Notes under the pieces: generated by a model
Databases searched by the model: none
What the model saw: the letters and a program-made list of their open reading frames with translations, nothing else
Told to the model about the DNA's origin: nothing
In this document: piece after piece, positions 37,301 through 51,009 of the stretch
Numbering within the stretch: the stretch's first letter is position 1
Layout: every line of letters begins with the position of its first letter
Assembly: GCA_023333565.1 (NCBI GenBank)
Contig: JAJKFH010001431.1
Coordinates: forward strand, 248,001 to 312,000
Direction of reading: 5' to 3'
Source: Puffinus mauretanicus
Taxonomy: Eukaryota > Chordata > Aves > Procellariiformes > Procellariidae
Length of the DNA stretch: 64,000 nucleotides
Position numbers and translations under genes: made by a program

Positions 37301-38680
37301 TGGCTTGCTTGAGAAAAGCTTATTAAGCTTTTGGACTTTAAAGAACTTTTTTTTGAGAGACCTGTGGCATTTAAGAAATATACTTATATTTTGAGGAGAG
37401 GAGGGGACAAACTTCCCTGTATCAACTTAATATAGGGTTAATTGAGGTTAAATTCTATATGGATCAAAGTACTTCCAATTAGTAAGAATTTGGGTGTAGC
37501 TTCCAGGGAAGCAAGGAATTGTGCAGAAGCTCTGTCTATAGGTAGTGGGGTACATAAACCTAGTATCTTGATTTAGTAACTGTATTTTATTCATTACTAT
37601 TCATGAGGAAGCTTGTTGGTTCCAAATGGGAGGTTTAATGCACACTGAGGGCACTTGGTAGAGCCGAGTTTTAATACTGTTAAGTGTCTTCGGAAAGGTA
37701 TTCTTGCGTCAGCCTCAGATTAACATAGGATGAATAACAGAGCAATTCATCAACTAGGCAGTTCTGAAGAGTGTCAGCAAGAAAGCTGACGATGATGAAT
37801 TGGAGAGAAATGGTTGCTGCGGTAGATAGCCACTACAGCTAACGCTGGAGTGTTGAGGGATGGCAGTTGGTATTTAGGTGTATGCTGGGTAATTAAGTGA
37901 GGAGGGACTGCACTCCTTTGCTTGGCCGAGTAGAAAAGAAACACGTTCCTTCTACAATTCAAGAAGGTTACTAAATTCAACAGCTTAAAATGACAGATGG
38001 GCAACTGGTTTGCACTTTACTGAAAAAGATTTGCATCAGTCTTTAGGACTGATAAATGTGAGTTATGTTTTGAAGACAGACTCCCAAACTTCCCTTGATG
38101 TTTGCAATCTCAGCAGCCTTATTTGGCAATAAAAATTTGGATAAGTTTAACTTTGAGGCAGATTTAGCTTATTCTGAACTTAATTTTGCTTCAAGTTTTG
38201 CACTAACCTTTCTTAGATCTCACAGCTTTCAGTTACTTCAGTTACTGGCTACTTTCAGTTTTAAATTTCTGCTCCCCCCACGATAAAGAAAATAGTTGTG
38301 AATTTGAGGGGGTTAAACCAGAAATAAAATTGCCTTTGTTTTTTTGCTTCTATCAACATAATAGCATAACGAAGTGGTTTTTGTCATGTGCACGGGTCTT
38401 TCTAATCCCATTTAATACCGTTTGTGCTAGAATTGTTCTTGACTGCTTGTTGTTATATCAAATTGTTGAACACTTGATACATGGAGAACAGTTTAAAGTA
38501 ATAATGTTCAAGTTCTTTACTTTGTGGGGGCTGTTTGTATGGATTTTTTCTGACTGTTTAGTTACTGTAGGTGACTGAACCTACATGTGCAGGCTAAAAA
38601 AGTATATGTACAGGCTTTCTCAGCCCTGAGCAGAATTCAATACTGAAATCAGTATAGAAGACAAGCATTTCAGTATTTCA

Positions 38681-38702
38681 TATAGTAGTCATGACTACTA
38701 TA
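38681..38702. repeat. Perfect 22-base palindrome
   Basis: TATAGTAGTCA is followed immediately by its exact reverse complement with no spacer. It lies in a TA-rich stretch with further TATAGTATA motifs. It could form a small cruciform or a dimer-binding site. Confidence 0.8.
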
Positions 38703-41266
38703 GTATAATGGTATGTTATAGTATAAATTGCTACACAGATGAAACTACATTTTTAGTACATTTTTCTCTTCTGGACACTAAGGCTAACTTGGCTGCTGAA
38801 AGTTTTGAGTGATTGTTAATAACTAAAATGTGTTCCTGAATAATCAGAAGGATATGGTGTTCTCTCTTTTTTTCAAACTTTTATTGTGTGTTCTTAGTGT
38901 TAAATTTCAGATACAAAAGCAAGATACTAATAAAGCCCTAACATTTAAGGAGCTTTTTTCCTAGTCTAGTTATGGATTAGTAGTTTCTCATAGTATGTAA
39001 TATATATAGTTGAAACACAGTTCGTGCTGCTATAAACATTTTTTTTTTTTTTTTTTGGCTTGGAAGGCAAAGGAATGAATATTGCTGGTAATGAAATCTG
39101 GATAGTTTCCAGGCTGTTAAGCTAATTAATGAAACTTAATGCCACAAATATGGATGCAAATACTATGCACGTATCAGTATTGGTATAACGAAAAAATTAA
39201 CACAAAGGACATAGTACATTTTAAGAACATATCACTGTATAAGCAACTACAAAAATTGTATTATATGTTGATCTTGAAACTTAAATTAATCAAATGATTA
39301 TATGAAAGGAGCAGAAAAATCAGAATACATTTGCTTGAAGTATTTGTGTTTTGAACTGAAATGTCTTTCTACTCAGAAAATATTTCCAATTTACAAAAAT
39401 AATATAACAGTTTAAGTTAGCCTTCAAACATTATGAAATTATACACTACACTTGGTTTAGGAAAAGAGAATAACGCCGAGATGTAAAGATGTCCATAACT
39501 ATTGTAGTGTGAGATCCAAAGTAGCTTGTCATCTGGTTCGGATCATCTGTTTAGCAGAACATTTTCTTAGGATAAGAGAGGTGGAGATACTTTATACTGA
39601 AGTTAATGTTTGTACAATCTAATCAAGATTTCCTCTGCATGTACTGTCTTTTTCCAACTTAATCTATACTGTTATTCCTTGTGCTTGTCACACTGATCTA
39701 CTCTGGCCACTGCTTGTTCTGACATAGCAAAGAATTAGAAAGCAGGCATATTTCGTGTTGCAGCACCATCAGGGAAACTACAGTCACTTGCAAAAAAAAT
39801 TAACATCAAAGATTTTTTTTTCCCTAAACCTAACTCTTAAGATTTTCTATTTTGCTATTGCAAAAATAGTGTTTGATATGAGACCTCTGAGACCACGTTC
39901 TCTCTGAAGTAGACAGCATCTTTTTTTGTTTGAAAAGTTAATGGAGCTAAGTGAAAAGCAGTATGAGTTACCAGAATGGTGTTTTTCAATCTGTGATTTG
40001 CAGACCCACTGCATATGAAGAGTTGCTGGAGATAACAAAGAAAAAATAGTCTGTTGTTGGGACATTTAAATAGGCTACACTGAGCCTTCACCTCTTTTGG
40101 GAACTTTTTGTTAGACTGTAAGTGGAAAAGCTTGAAGACCACTGATTTAAAGGCATTTTCATTATAGCAATTGTTCTTGTCCATGGGCCGAAGTAAAATT
40201 TTGAAACAAGAAACTTCAAGGAGATCACAAAAACAAATTGCATTCACCATTATGTAAATTGAAAGTTGTTTCACCTATCTGCATTTATTCTTTTCTTAGG
40301 ACTTCTTGCTATTAGATATTTACTGAACTGGTGAGTATGATGATGTTTTCCCCAGATGAGATGTAGAGAATCTAATTATATTTATCAATAGAGTCCAGTT
40401 TGCTGTATTGGAACTCCAAAATATTAAGTTGTTAATTGCCAAGAGTTAGGTATAAGAGATGTAACCTACTAAATTCTGTTTGGTATGCTATTGTTATAGA
40501 ATAGTTTCAGTAGTAAATTGTCCTTAAGGGCATCTGTAGCTTTCAATTTTAATTCCATTAAAATAGCCACACTGTTGTCATTCATGAACAGGGATATTAA
40601 CGCAAGTTCCAGATGCTCTAGTACCTTTAGCTGTAAATATTTCAGGAAATGTTTTTTTCCAAACTTTTTCCCCTGATGGACAGCTCTGTGAGCTGATAGG
40701 ACCTGTTGTTTGGTGTTAGTGATAAACGAACTTGGGAAAAAAAAAAAAGAATGTAACTTATAACATTGTTTAATACATAGTAGTCCAGGTGTAGATCCTG
40801 CCTATGTAGTAAATCCATTCTTTAAATCAATCCTGAATATAAAGTCTTAATTTATAAGGTTCTTTCTGGTGGATTTAACAGATAGATGGAACTAGTGTAA
40901 TTCAAATCTATATTTTATTAGAAGCTTATAAAATTGTGTTTAAAAAATTACTTGTGATTTATAGTTAGCAGTCAGTTTAAATATTGGATGTTTAATTTCT
41001 ATGGTGGGTTGCACTTTTTCTACTTGTTAGTTTGTTCCTAAAAGAGGCTGTTCTTAAACTCACTGGAATTTGTCAGCTAAAGAGAAAACTGATAATGCTG
41101 TAGCTACTCCTAAAAACTTGTATTATCTTCAACATTTTAATTCTGTGGGTAGCAGAGATCTTGGCTACCAGATGAGTAAAAAAAAAAAAAAAATTAGTTT
41201 TGTGTTAATATTCTTTGTCTGTTTCTACCATGCATGTATAAAGACACGGATGTATTCCTTCTTCCC

Positions 41267-41299
41267 CTCCTCCCTCCCTCCCTCCCTCTTTCTTTCTCT
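41267..41299. repeat. CTCC/CTTT pyrimidine microsatellite
   Basis: CTCC tetranucleotide repeats grade into CTTTCTTT. The tract is a simple pyrimidine repeat in the intron with mirror-repeat character. No function is evident. Confidence 0.8.
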
Positions 41300-44200
41300 T
41301 GTAGTAGTGGTACTAGTTAATACCTCTCTCTTACAGTAATAGGGGGAGGTTACCCTGTTATGAATGTTGTCTCTATGGACAAGATTTAATATGATTAGAA
41401 ATCATGTTTTTTCTGATGTCATTAGAAGTTACCCATAAGATTGCTATAGTTGTAAAGCTGAAGGGGAGGGGGGGAGAGTCTACTTTAGATTTCACGTGTA
41501 TGACAGTTTTTAATGTACTTTGATTAACTGAAATGTTCTCTTTATGAATGAAGAATATTTTCATGTAGCTTAGAAATATCAGAATTATAAACTTTTACTT
41601 TTAAGTATTTTTATTAAAAATAAAACTTCCTGCTTTTAATACTAAATGTAATGTAAATATATTCTGAATTTTGACAGCAAAAATGAAATTCATATTTTGT
41701 TTTAAAAATCTATTATTCTTAAAATACAATATTGAAATTTATTTATGGAACATGGTGGATATCATCATGCAAACTTGCATACGGAATTTTTTAATGCTGA
41801 TTGTTGCCTGTCTTCTGATATCTATTGGTGTCATGCAGAGCACTTTCCTTTATAATAAACCACATTTTGGTTAATTCTACAGATTTTGACAAAACAGTAA
41901 TCCTTCTCTCATCGTGGTTTCAGTTAGAAAAGCTTCGTTCTCAGCTTTTGCTGTAATGGCAAGAGGTAAACACTGATGCTGCATTATCTTATCTAGTTGA
42001 TAATTTCATCTAATAGTCCCGGAACTTGATGTGCCAATTGTTAAACGCACTGGGCTGTGAAATAATCGGAACTTCAGCTTGCAAATACTAAGCTATTGTT
42101 TTCAATAAAGTTGAGTTGAAATCAGCTTTCTATGCTGCATTGCAGTGGAAACCAATTAATTACAGTGTGACAAGATGCCATTTTTTATTGCGAAAAGAAA
42201 GTTTCTAATATTATTCTGCAATATGAACAAATGTTTGGCATTTTTGTTGAAATTTCAGTTAATTTTATGGACAAATAGGCTAAAGAGCCTTTGCTTGTTT
42301 AACTTTGATTTTTAGAGTTCAGGTTTATGAAATGGCTTCTCACATGATTTCTCTAATTTACACTGCTGCTAATGCCATGCAATATGTCCTTTTTATTAGT
42401 CATTGAAGTCTAGATGGCACTTCTGTTTTATTTCATGTGACCTATCTGGTAAGGTGCAAAACGTCTCAGTTCTGCAACATTTAATAATTTCTGATATGTG
42501 CCCATGACTTAATTTTTTAACTTTTACCAGTTAAATATCGGAGATTTATGGTTTAACAGGTTTTTCTTATGTTTTAAAAAGGCATGTAAGAATTGACCAG
42601 AACAACATTATTACTATTTCCAATGTTATTGTCTTCACTTACGTGGCCACACAAAGTGAAATGAGTTAAGAAGATACCACAGGACAGTTTGACTGTTGAG
42701 ATACATCAGCTTTGTATGAGATACTGTTTGCTTATCTGATAACAAAGTATTTTTGAAAAACAGTGCGAGAGAAACTCACCTTTTGAAATACAGCGTTAGT
42801 TAATACAACTGAATAATACTTAAATAAGCTGACATGTGAAATAAAGTCATACTGTGCATATAGATTGGTCACCTCTAATACAATTTGGTTACCTTTCAGT
42901 GTGACTAGCACAGCTATTTCACATGCTAAAATGAAATTTTTTTTTAATTTTTAAAATGACATGCTTTTTTACTAGAATACTAAGGGCTTAATATTTTTAA
43001 TTGCTGACTGGATATTATCTTTCATTGTTTTACCGTAATTTAAAGTCTTTTATTCAATGAAGCACAAACCGATACGAATTTAACCCCCATGCTTCATAAA
43101 GATTTGGCATGTGGCTTTTTAGTTAGCTCTTATTCCTGTTGGTAGCTATCAGTTTGCTGCCCGGTGCTTCCAGTAATATGTTTTTAATTTTAAGTACAAA
43201 TTTTATATTACATCCTACTTAGCTCAGGTAGCATTTATAAAAAGAAGCAAAATGAAGATAGGGCATTTCTGCTGATTCTTAGGAGAGGAGGACATTAAAA
43301 CATGTAGTGTAGTTTGCCTAAATCGTGTTCGCTCCTATGACTTCCATATCAAGAGATAGTCAATATTTGGTATTTTTTTTCTGAGTACTTTTCAGGCTTG
43401 CCCAAAAACTTTTAAGGAAAAGTAGGTCACATTGAGGTGGGAAAAATCAGTGGTAATTTGAAAACAAAGTTTGTGGGAAAGAAAGGGACGCTTAATATTA
43501 AGAGAAAATGTATGTAAAAAAATTCCTGTAGAATGCTTACTGAAAAATACAAATGTTTCAAGACAATTTCATATATTTAAGTAAGGAGTGCAAGGTGTAT
43601 GTGAAGGTGTAGTCAATATGAGGACTGATTTTATTCTCAGAAATGTTTTGATTAATGCAAGTAGAAAAGTTTAATGTCAATATATTTGTTTTTAAACCGT
43701 TGACTTCTAAAAACATTTAATATAGGAGGTAATGGTGGCTTTTACTGAAAAAGTTGAACTAAAGGTACCACCTGTGAAGAACTTCCTCCGAGGTATACCC
43801 GCTGTTAGGGCTTTTTCACGTGAGTGATAGGTCCTTACATTACATTGGAGACGCTAATGTCTGAATGGATGTGATGGCTGCCTTGGAATGATGCTGCTGT
43901 TAGCAGTGAAAAATGTCTTCCTTACGATTCTTGTGCAGCAGGCCGTGGAGTGCAGCACATTTTTATAATAAAGGTGATGAATTTAATCGCAAACTGGCAG
44001 CCAAATGGAAATTGCAGACCTTGATACTGGGAGAAAATTGCCTATAAAGCAACTCCTGAGAGAGCAGGCTTTAAATTTATCCACCCATTTCGACATTGAG
44101 GAGAACATAGGAATTGCAGGGTATTTTGCTTGGCCTATTTAGTTCAGATGGATGACACTTCAGTCTTCCTTTATTTAAGAACTAGATACAGTGTTGTGTT

Positions 44201-47200
44201 GGTGGTTTTGTTTTGTTTTTTTTTAATAAAAAAAAAATGACCTTGCTGCTTAAACTTCACATGGTAATGCTTTTGGAAAAATCTATTCCTTTATTAGCTT
44301 CCAATTTGCTCCTGTAGGATCTAATATGCGTAATTAACTGAAACTTATCAACTGCTTCGCAGGTTTCCCCTTGCGTCAGATTTAACTCTAATGTGAGTTG
44401 AGATTTTAAAAAAGAATATCCATGTATTTGAAGGCTGTTTGCAGCATGACACTGATGTGAGAAGCAATGCCATAAATGACTTAACTGGTCTTGAAGTCCC
44501 ATTGGAAGTAGGATACTTTCTCTAATAGTATGTAACATAATTTCTGGTAGAGGGTACAGCATTTTTCAAAATTGTTGGTACTTGTACATTTCAGCAAATC
44601 ATCCTCTTAATCTCTTATTTTTAGTAGTGTCAAGTATTTATGTTCTTCTATATGATAACTAGGAACTGAATTTACAAATATGATTCCCATATATAGTAAG
44701 CACTATCTTAAAAAAAGAAGACAAAACATTCTTTAGGGAGCTTACTAAAAGGTGATATGCTTATCATCTGTTCATAGAAATAATTGCAAATAAATTCATT
44801 TAGAAATATATACTTTTATTGGACACTTAACTGAATATCCTCACTGCAACACTTTTGGACTGCTCTTTTGGGTGCTTTGAGAGGTGATCATCATTCAGGC
44901 AGAATTAAGAATGAATAGCTTTGAATTTTGTCACTGTCTTTAAGGTGAAGAGAGTAGGAACACTTAATGGCAAAACATTAAGTGTGGCATTTGGAACAAT
45001 CTGGTAAGGATATTCTTTCAAATATTTCATTGGTCCAGTTTCTCCTCTTAAATGAAATCGGAAGTATGGTCTGTACTAGAATGATTCTCTTGGTTATATG
45101 ATCCCTAAGGTAACATTCCCAAAGGTAAAAGATGACCTGATTTCTGGGCCAACATGAAGAATCTTTTTAGCAAGTATATGAAACAGGAGCTCCTCATTTC
45201 TTGCTCTGGATTTAACTTTGTTCTGCCCTTTAGAAAATCAAACCTGTTACCAATCCTGACAGATTTTGTTTTTTTTTTTTTTAAATCTTACTTATTTATT
45301 TTTTATTTTAGTAAAGTAAAGCTTCCTAAGAGGTAGTACCCTTTATTACCAGAAGACATAAGGATTATTAAGTAGTTGTGTGGTGAAAACAGTTGAGCCT
45401 CATTCTGGCAGTTGTTGAAAGTCTACCACACACCATTTCTGTAGTTAATGAGTAGCTCATCCATATTCCTTTGCTTAAAGTATGGATTCGTAGCAAAATA
45501 AAATGAATGGTTGACAAGTTCTCGAACATGTTTTGCCATTTTCGATTATTTCTATTTTTCTATAGAAAATATAGAATAGAGTGTCTATAGAATATAATTT
45601 TTATATAGACTTCTATACTATTTTCTGGTTACAGGAAAACCATGACCTAACCTGCTTGAGAAATGTGCAGTAGCATTTATAATCTTGTTTTATGTTATGT
45701 TAATTTTCTGAGACTGCAGTAGATTCAAATGAACACATTAACTGGACAATGCTTTGTTGTAAGAGGGACCAACTTTTCTTTAGAATTCTTATTTTACTTC
45801 AGGTGGACATGTTTGAATGTATACAGACATCCAGAGTTAGCTGGTATAACTTTCAATCCTGTTCCTATGTTTTTTATTGCCTTCTGACTGTAAGCATTCA
45901 GAGGCACCCATTCAGTTAGGAAATACCAAGTACAGGTCTTGGGTAGAGTTGAAACTGGAATGTGTATGCTGACTTAACAGAAAAAGAGGTTATGTCCGAC
46001 CTGTTTGCTGCAAAATAACTGTAGGACCCGTTTGTTTGTTTGTTTTAAATTACTGGAAAACCTTGGAGAGAAGTTACGGAACATAGTTTTGAATTAATTT
46101 AGTAGCTTGATGATGCAAAAAGGAGATTCTTGTTTGGGAAGGTGTCCCTGTTACTTTCTTTCTGCTAATTCTGGCATTTAGTGGATTCTTCAGTGATCTG
46201 TTTCAGCTCGGTAACCTGGAAGAAAGCCAATCAAGCAAAAAAAGAGAAAACATGAATTGTCTTTTGCTCGATTAGTGAGTTGAATCGGCTTACTAAGGCA
46301 GAGCTGGTGTGAGAGATGTTAAGGAGCTATGCAGCTGGGAGTGAGAAGACAGACACTGATGATTTCATTTTTTGGCAGCAGTGTGCTGTTAAGGATAGTA
46401 ACCTTTCCTACCCTTCAAAGGAAGGAGAAGTGGTATAACAATCTTGACTTTTTGGAGTAAGGCTCTTTTGGTGGTCCAGATTTCTGATTTCTTCTGGACT
46501 TTTGTCCAAATTATGTAATTTGGGATATGCAGTCTCCTTCCTTTAGAGTAGTGAGCTTACTTGTAGTGTCATAATTTTTTCTCTGTTTTTTTACAGCTTT
46601 CTCAAGATCGGTAATTCTTTTCTGGGGTGAGTGGTGTGCTGCTTCTTTAACTATGCAGTTTTTTGCTTTTGTAAAGGAGAGCAGGAATAATTTCATACGG
46701 CTCACTGTGATAGTTCTTTGGATCTTCCGTTTGGTTAGGATTAGCCTTATTTTCACTGTTCTTTCTTCCTGTTGATTAAACGTCTATGTAGACTTAAGCT
46801 TCTGTGTTGCCATTCATCTTTCCTAAGTTTCAGATTAAAACCAAACAAACATAAAACCTAAAAACCAAAAGAATAGCCTCTTAAAAATGAGTTGCAACTC
46901 ATGTTGCAACTAGTGGTAAGACGTAAAAAAACTGCCAGTAGTAACATTTTACTGTCAGTACAATGTATGATTAATGCTCTGTTTTCTTCGAACGCTCTGG
47001 TGTAGATCGATTTTCAAGTTAATTTTTTCCTACTGGCTTTTGTTTGTATTGCATATATCAACACAGAGCAAATGCCGTCAAAGAAAGAGGGGAGGGTATT
47101 CTAACTTCTTGTCGCTATTTCTGTGTGTGTGTGGGGGGGCACTTATGAGCTCTTACGGTCTATTTCTAATGACAGTGGTTACACTGGCGTTTATCCCCTG

Positions 47201-50001
47201 TAGTTGCATAAAGTCATGTTCGCGGTTTGGCAGTGTTGTCTATATTATATTAAAATGGGTTTCCTTTTGCTGCCTTTGTTTCATCCACCGTGGTCTTCAC
47301 CTTGCATTTCAACAAGAGAAATTTGCTTGGTTTACTTTCTTTATATCATTCACCCTACCTCATCTTTATCTTTTGTCTAAACTTTTTTTTCTTCTAGGTC
47401 TCTCCTTGTAACCAGATATATTGCGCTGACTACTTTCACCTCATTTTTCTACTTCCCTATACTGATACCTACATTATAAGCCTTCAGAAAGAGCTTTTTC
47501 TTGAGATAAAGCAAGGGATTCTCTGTATAATGCCCAGTACAAAAGGTCTTGATGCTGTTATAATATAAACTACAATGAAGACACACTGTGTTGTTTGAAT
47601 TTCTTACTTATCTAAACTTCGATATGTGTTCTGTGCTGCTCACTTACTCTGTAATGGTAACCTTTGTTTTATTTTCAGTATGCTCTGTTTGTTATTTTCC
47701 ATTAATGTTTCTTTAGGGCTCCTAAAATTCATTATTTTTTAAATGTCTTTGTTATGCTACTCAGAATGGTGTGGACTTTTTTCTGAATTGTTACTGTTGA
47801 ACCTTAGTATAATGTATAAGAGAGCACATAACTTTTTTCATGCAATTTACTTTGTGTGTAGCATTGGATTTAATCTGCTACATTTTATATTCCAGTCCTT
47901 CTAAAGAGTCTCAATATATTCTAGCATTTCATAGCTTTCATAAGTGTTGTCTACTGCAGCCTTACCATTCAGAGTTTAGCTTCTGTTTTGCTTCGTTGAC
48001 TGAATTTGTAAAGCTCTATTTTCAGTTCGTCTCTGGTAAATCTTTATGAAAAACTTGGAAGTCCAATTTTTGTTGTTGCTCTTTAGTATTTCATTGAGAT
48101 GTTCTTAAAAACAAAACCCCCTTCTCCTCCCCTCCGCCCCTGTAAACTCTTCATTTTTCATGTTCTTAACTGGATGTGAAAGTTGTGTTAGGAGCAGATT
48201 ATTTCAAAACGAGGAGATTGTTTATTTAGTGCTGTTTGCTTAAGTATGGGAAAGAACTAAAACATTGAGGTGGGGGTGTGAATCTGTAAAATTAGTCTTG
48301 CTTTTTGGTTACTTTTCTTGCAAGAATGGAAAATGAAGGGAAGGAGGAAACTGAGTTTACTTCTCAGTTTTACTAATTGCTGCTACTTCTCTAAGTGGGC
48401 AAAACTCAGTTTACTGAAATCCAGAAACAAATTTTAATAAGTTTCTCCAGTGCAAGCTATGTGATTCACAATCTTGAAATAATTTGGCAAAGTCTTAGGA
48501 AATATGAGAAGTAGGTTGCTAAATACACCAGTCTCTTTTAATCTTGCTGCAGAATGTGTTTCTATATTGATACCAACTGAAAACTTTAATTTAGGATCTC
48601 CTCCCAGTATTGGAAGTTCTGAAGAGGTGTCCAGATATCTAAATTTGCTTTTCCTCCTTCATCATGCAATCACCAATATCTCCATGCTTCACTTTAATTT
48701 CATTACTGACCTAAAGGGGAAATGTTGCAGGTGACAGAGATTATGCCCAAAAATATTATTTGTTTGTTTTGTTGGTGGTTTTTGTTTTGGTTTGGGTGTT
48801 TGTTTTTGTGGTTTTTTTTTTTTAATTTTTTATTTTATTTGCTCCTTAAGGAGTTGGGGGATCATGGCAGCCACTTATCTAAATGGAGTGCAAAGCCCCC
48901 AACATTTATGTCTCCATTTGAAGTGCACAGCTGCAATTTGCAGTTCACTGTTAATTTTTTGATGATTTTTTTTTTTTAATTTTGAGAGGAAGCATGACAG
49001 TTGATACCAATAATGCTGCTCCCTATCAAAGCTGAAAAAATATACCAACCAAGCTTTTCATTCAATACTCATCACATTAATAAGGGAAACTAATAGAATT
49101 TACTCACGTAAGCTTTTCCTGGCAAACTGAAATGTATTCAGCATGCATCCAGGCTGTTTTGAATAGTAATTATATAACTGGTGTTACTGGTTGTATTTCT
49201 AGTTCCTCCTACACTGTATGGAGCTTTATAAACTTTACCTAGAGTGCTTGTTGGTACTTTCAAGAACACTTTATGGTGTGATAGTCTGGTTCCATTTTCT
49301 ATAAGAAAATCATGTTGAAATGAGTTTTTAAAGTGTCAGTGATGGATAGAGGACCCAAAAAATCTCTTCTACGCTCTTCTATTCTGTGGGGTTTTTCTGT
49401 TTGTTTGGTGGTTGGTGTTTCCCCCCCGCCCCAGCACAATGTAATTGAAAGCAATCAAGCTCTTGTCAGATGCTCTGCAGCTCTAGTGGCAGGAGGGGAT
49501 TGACTATTTGCCTACGCTTTTTTCTTTATCCTTCAAAGATGATTTCGAAAGAGGACTGTTTCCCCCTGCAGCCAGTATGTGGGAACAGGTGGGTGAAAGA
49601 GAAGAGTTAGAGGGAAAGAGACAGAGACTAGCAGAAAATATAAGCCTGAAAGGCTGTTTCAGGTTTTGGCTGTTTTTGTACTCAAAGCTTATAAAAACAA
49701 TTCTTGAATGTTAAATGGAAGAAGAAAATGAAACTTTCCTACTCCCATTTGACATAGTAGGTGTTAAATTTTTATTTCCCTTCTGGTAATGTAACCTCAG
49801 CTATATGCCGTTAGTATTTGTGCATGGCTGTGATTTAATGAGCAATGGTTCATCTGCTTGGGCAGGATATAATTCTGGGCAATTAATGTTGGAAGCAGTA
49901 GTGTAAGCTGGTGCATAGTTGAGGCTTCATCTTGGTTCCATTTTGATACCCTGTATTTAAAGTTGAAATACATCTTAGCATAGTGGGAATGGTGCTTTTT
50001 T

Positions 50002-50023
50002 GGGGGGCGGGGGAGTGGGAGGG
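50002..50023 (+). other. Intronic G-rich quadruplex motif
   Basis: G runs of 6, 5, 3 and 3 are separated by C, AGT and A, which satisfies a four-tract quadruplex pattern on the sense strand of intron 1. It lies about 0.4 kb before the first LTR. Probably incidental. Confidence 0.5.
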
Positions 50024-50457
50024 TTGTTTGTGTGGTTTGGTTTTTTTGTTTTGTTTTGTTTTTCAGGGGGCAGCTCTCCTTAAGAGGCATAAGGTAAACC
50101 ATGAAACAAAATTCAGATAGTGACTTTATTGGCAGGCTAGCAAATGTGATGTTATCTTTCACCGTAGTATCTGATACTGAATGATATCACACTGAAAAGT
50201 AATATACTGTTGATATGGTACCAGTAATCCTAATATTTTTAGTGCCTAAATTGAAATCCTGTTTCAGTCATCCAGAATATGGGTGTGTTTCTGAAGAAGT
50301 ATATGAATTATGTAATGTAAAGCTGCAGATATGACCTCTGGAATGTGCCGTGCTGTCATATATCTTTTAAGTAGCTCTGATACAACCTATGATTAAGGTT
50401 GCATTATATATTCCGCTAAATGACCTCGTGTTGTATGTAACTTTGCAGAATTACCTA

Positions 50458-51009
50458 TGTCCTGGTTCCGGCTGGGACAGAGTTAACTTTCTTCCCAGTA
50501 GCTTGGGGGTGTGTGTGGTGTGCTGTGGTTTTGGTTTGGTATGAGAGGAGCATTGATGGCCCATTGATGCTTTGGCTGTTGCTGGGTGGTGCTTGCACTG
50601 GGGACTTTTTGGCCTCCCATGCTCTGCCAAGTGCAGGGGAAGCTGGGGCGGAGGAGCACAACTGGGATAGTTGACCCAGCTGGTCAATGGGGTATTCTAT
50701 ACCATGTGACGTCATGCTCAGTATAAAAATGGGGGGGGGCAGCGTCTCTCCCCCCGTTCGCGACACACGGTCAGTGAATGGTGAGCAGTTGCATTGTGCA
50801 TCGCCTGCTTTGTATATTCTATTATTGTTGTTATCATTGTTATTTTTACTGTTCTACTTTGTTTTATTTCCATTATTAAACTGTTTTTATCTCAAGCCGC
50901 GAGTTTTCCTACTTGTGCCCTCCTGATTCTCTCCCCCATACTACTGGAGTGGGCGGGTGAGCGAGCGGCTGCGTGGGGTTTAGTTGCCGGCTGGGATTAA
51001 ACCACGACA
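50458..51009 (+). mobile_element. Solo LTR of an endogenous retrovirus (subfamily A)
   Basis: This 552-base element begins TGTCCTGG and ends CCACGACA, the TG...CA ends of an LTR, and is flanked by CCTA at 50454-50457 and again at 51010-51013, a 4-base target duplication. Inside are a perfect CRE (TGACGTCA, 50707-50714), a TATA box (GTATAAAAAT, 50721-50730), a non-standard ATTAAA poly(A) signal (50875-50880) and a CpG-bearing 3' end. No gag, pol or env sequence adjoins it, so it is a solitary LTR left by recombination. It lies in the same orientation as QKI. The U3 half differs strongly from the second LTR at 55136, while the ends and promoter core match, which suggests related subfamilies. 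The class (ERV1-like by 4-base duplication, or ERVL-like) is unresolved. Confidence 0.85.
50707..50730 (+). promoter_or_regulatory. LTR promoter core: CRE and TATA box
   Basis: A palindromic ATF/CREB site TGACGTCA at 50707-50714 sits 7 bases before TATAAAAA at about 50722. Both look intact, so this LTR could fire as a sense-strand promoter within QKI intron 1 in cells with active CREB/ATF. Activity is not shown. Confidence 0.5.

Larger units (their letters stand above)
28261..50457 (+). other. Intron 1, proximal part without genes
   Basis: T-rich on the sense strand, with many homopolymer runs and no recognised transposon. A 162-codon antisense frame at 29142-29630 and shorter frames elsewhere lack any recognised domain. 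Stretches at 33.64-33.85, 41.98-42.43 and 43.72-44.14 kb are unusually complex and free of simple repeats and could be conserved enhancers. No exon or RNA gene was recognised. Confidence 0.65.

Noticed and set aside
46974..47411. A 145-codon hydrophobic sense frame resembling a membrane protein
   Set aside because: T-rich sense DNA automatically yields Phe/Leu/Ser/Cys-rich frames. There is no family signature, no clear gene structure and no retrotransposed poly-A tail.
50451..50926. Open frames inside the first LTR
   Set aside because: They are chance frames in LTR sequence. LTRs of this type do not encode proteins.
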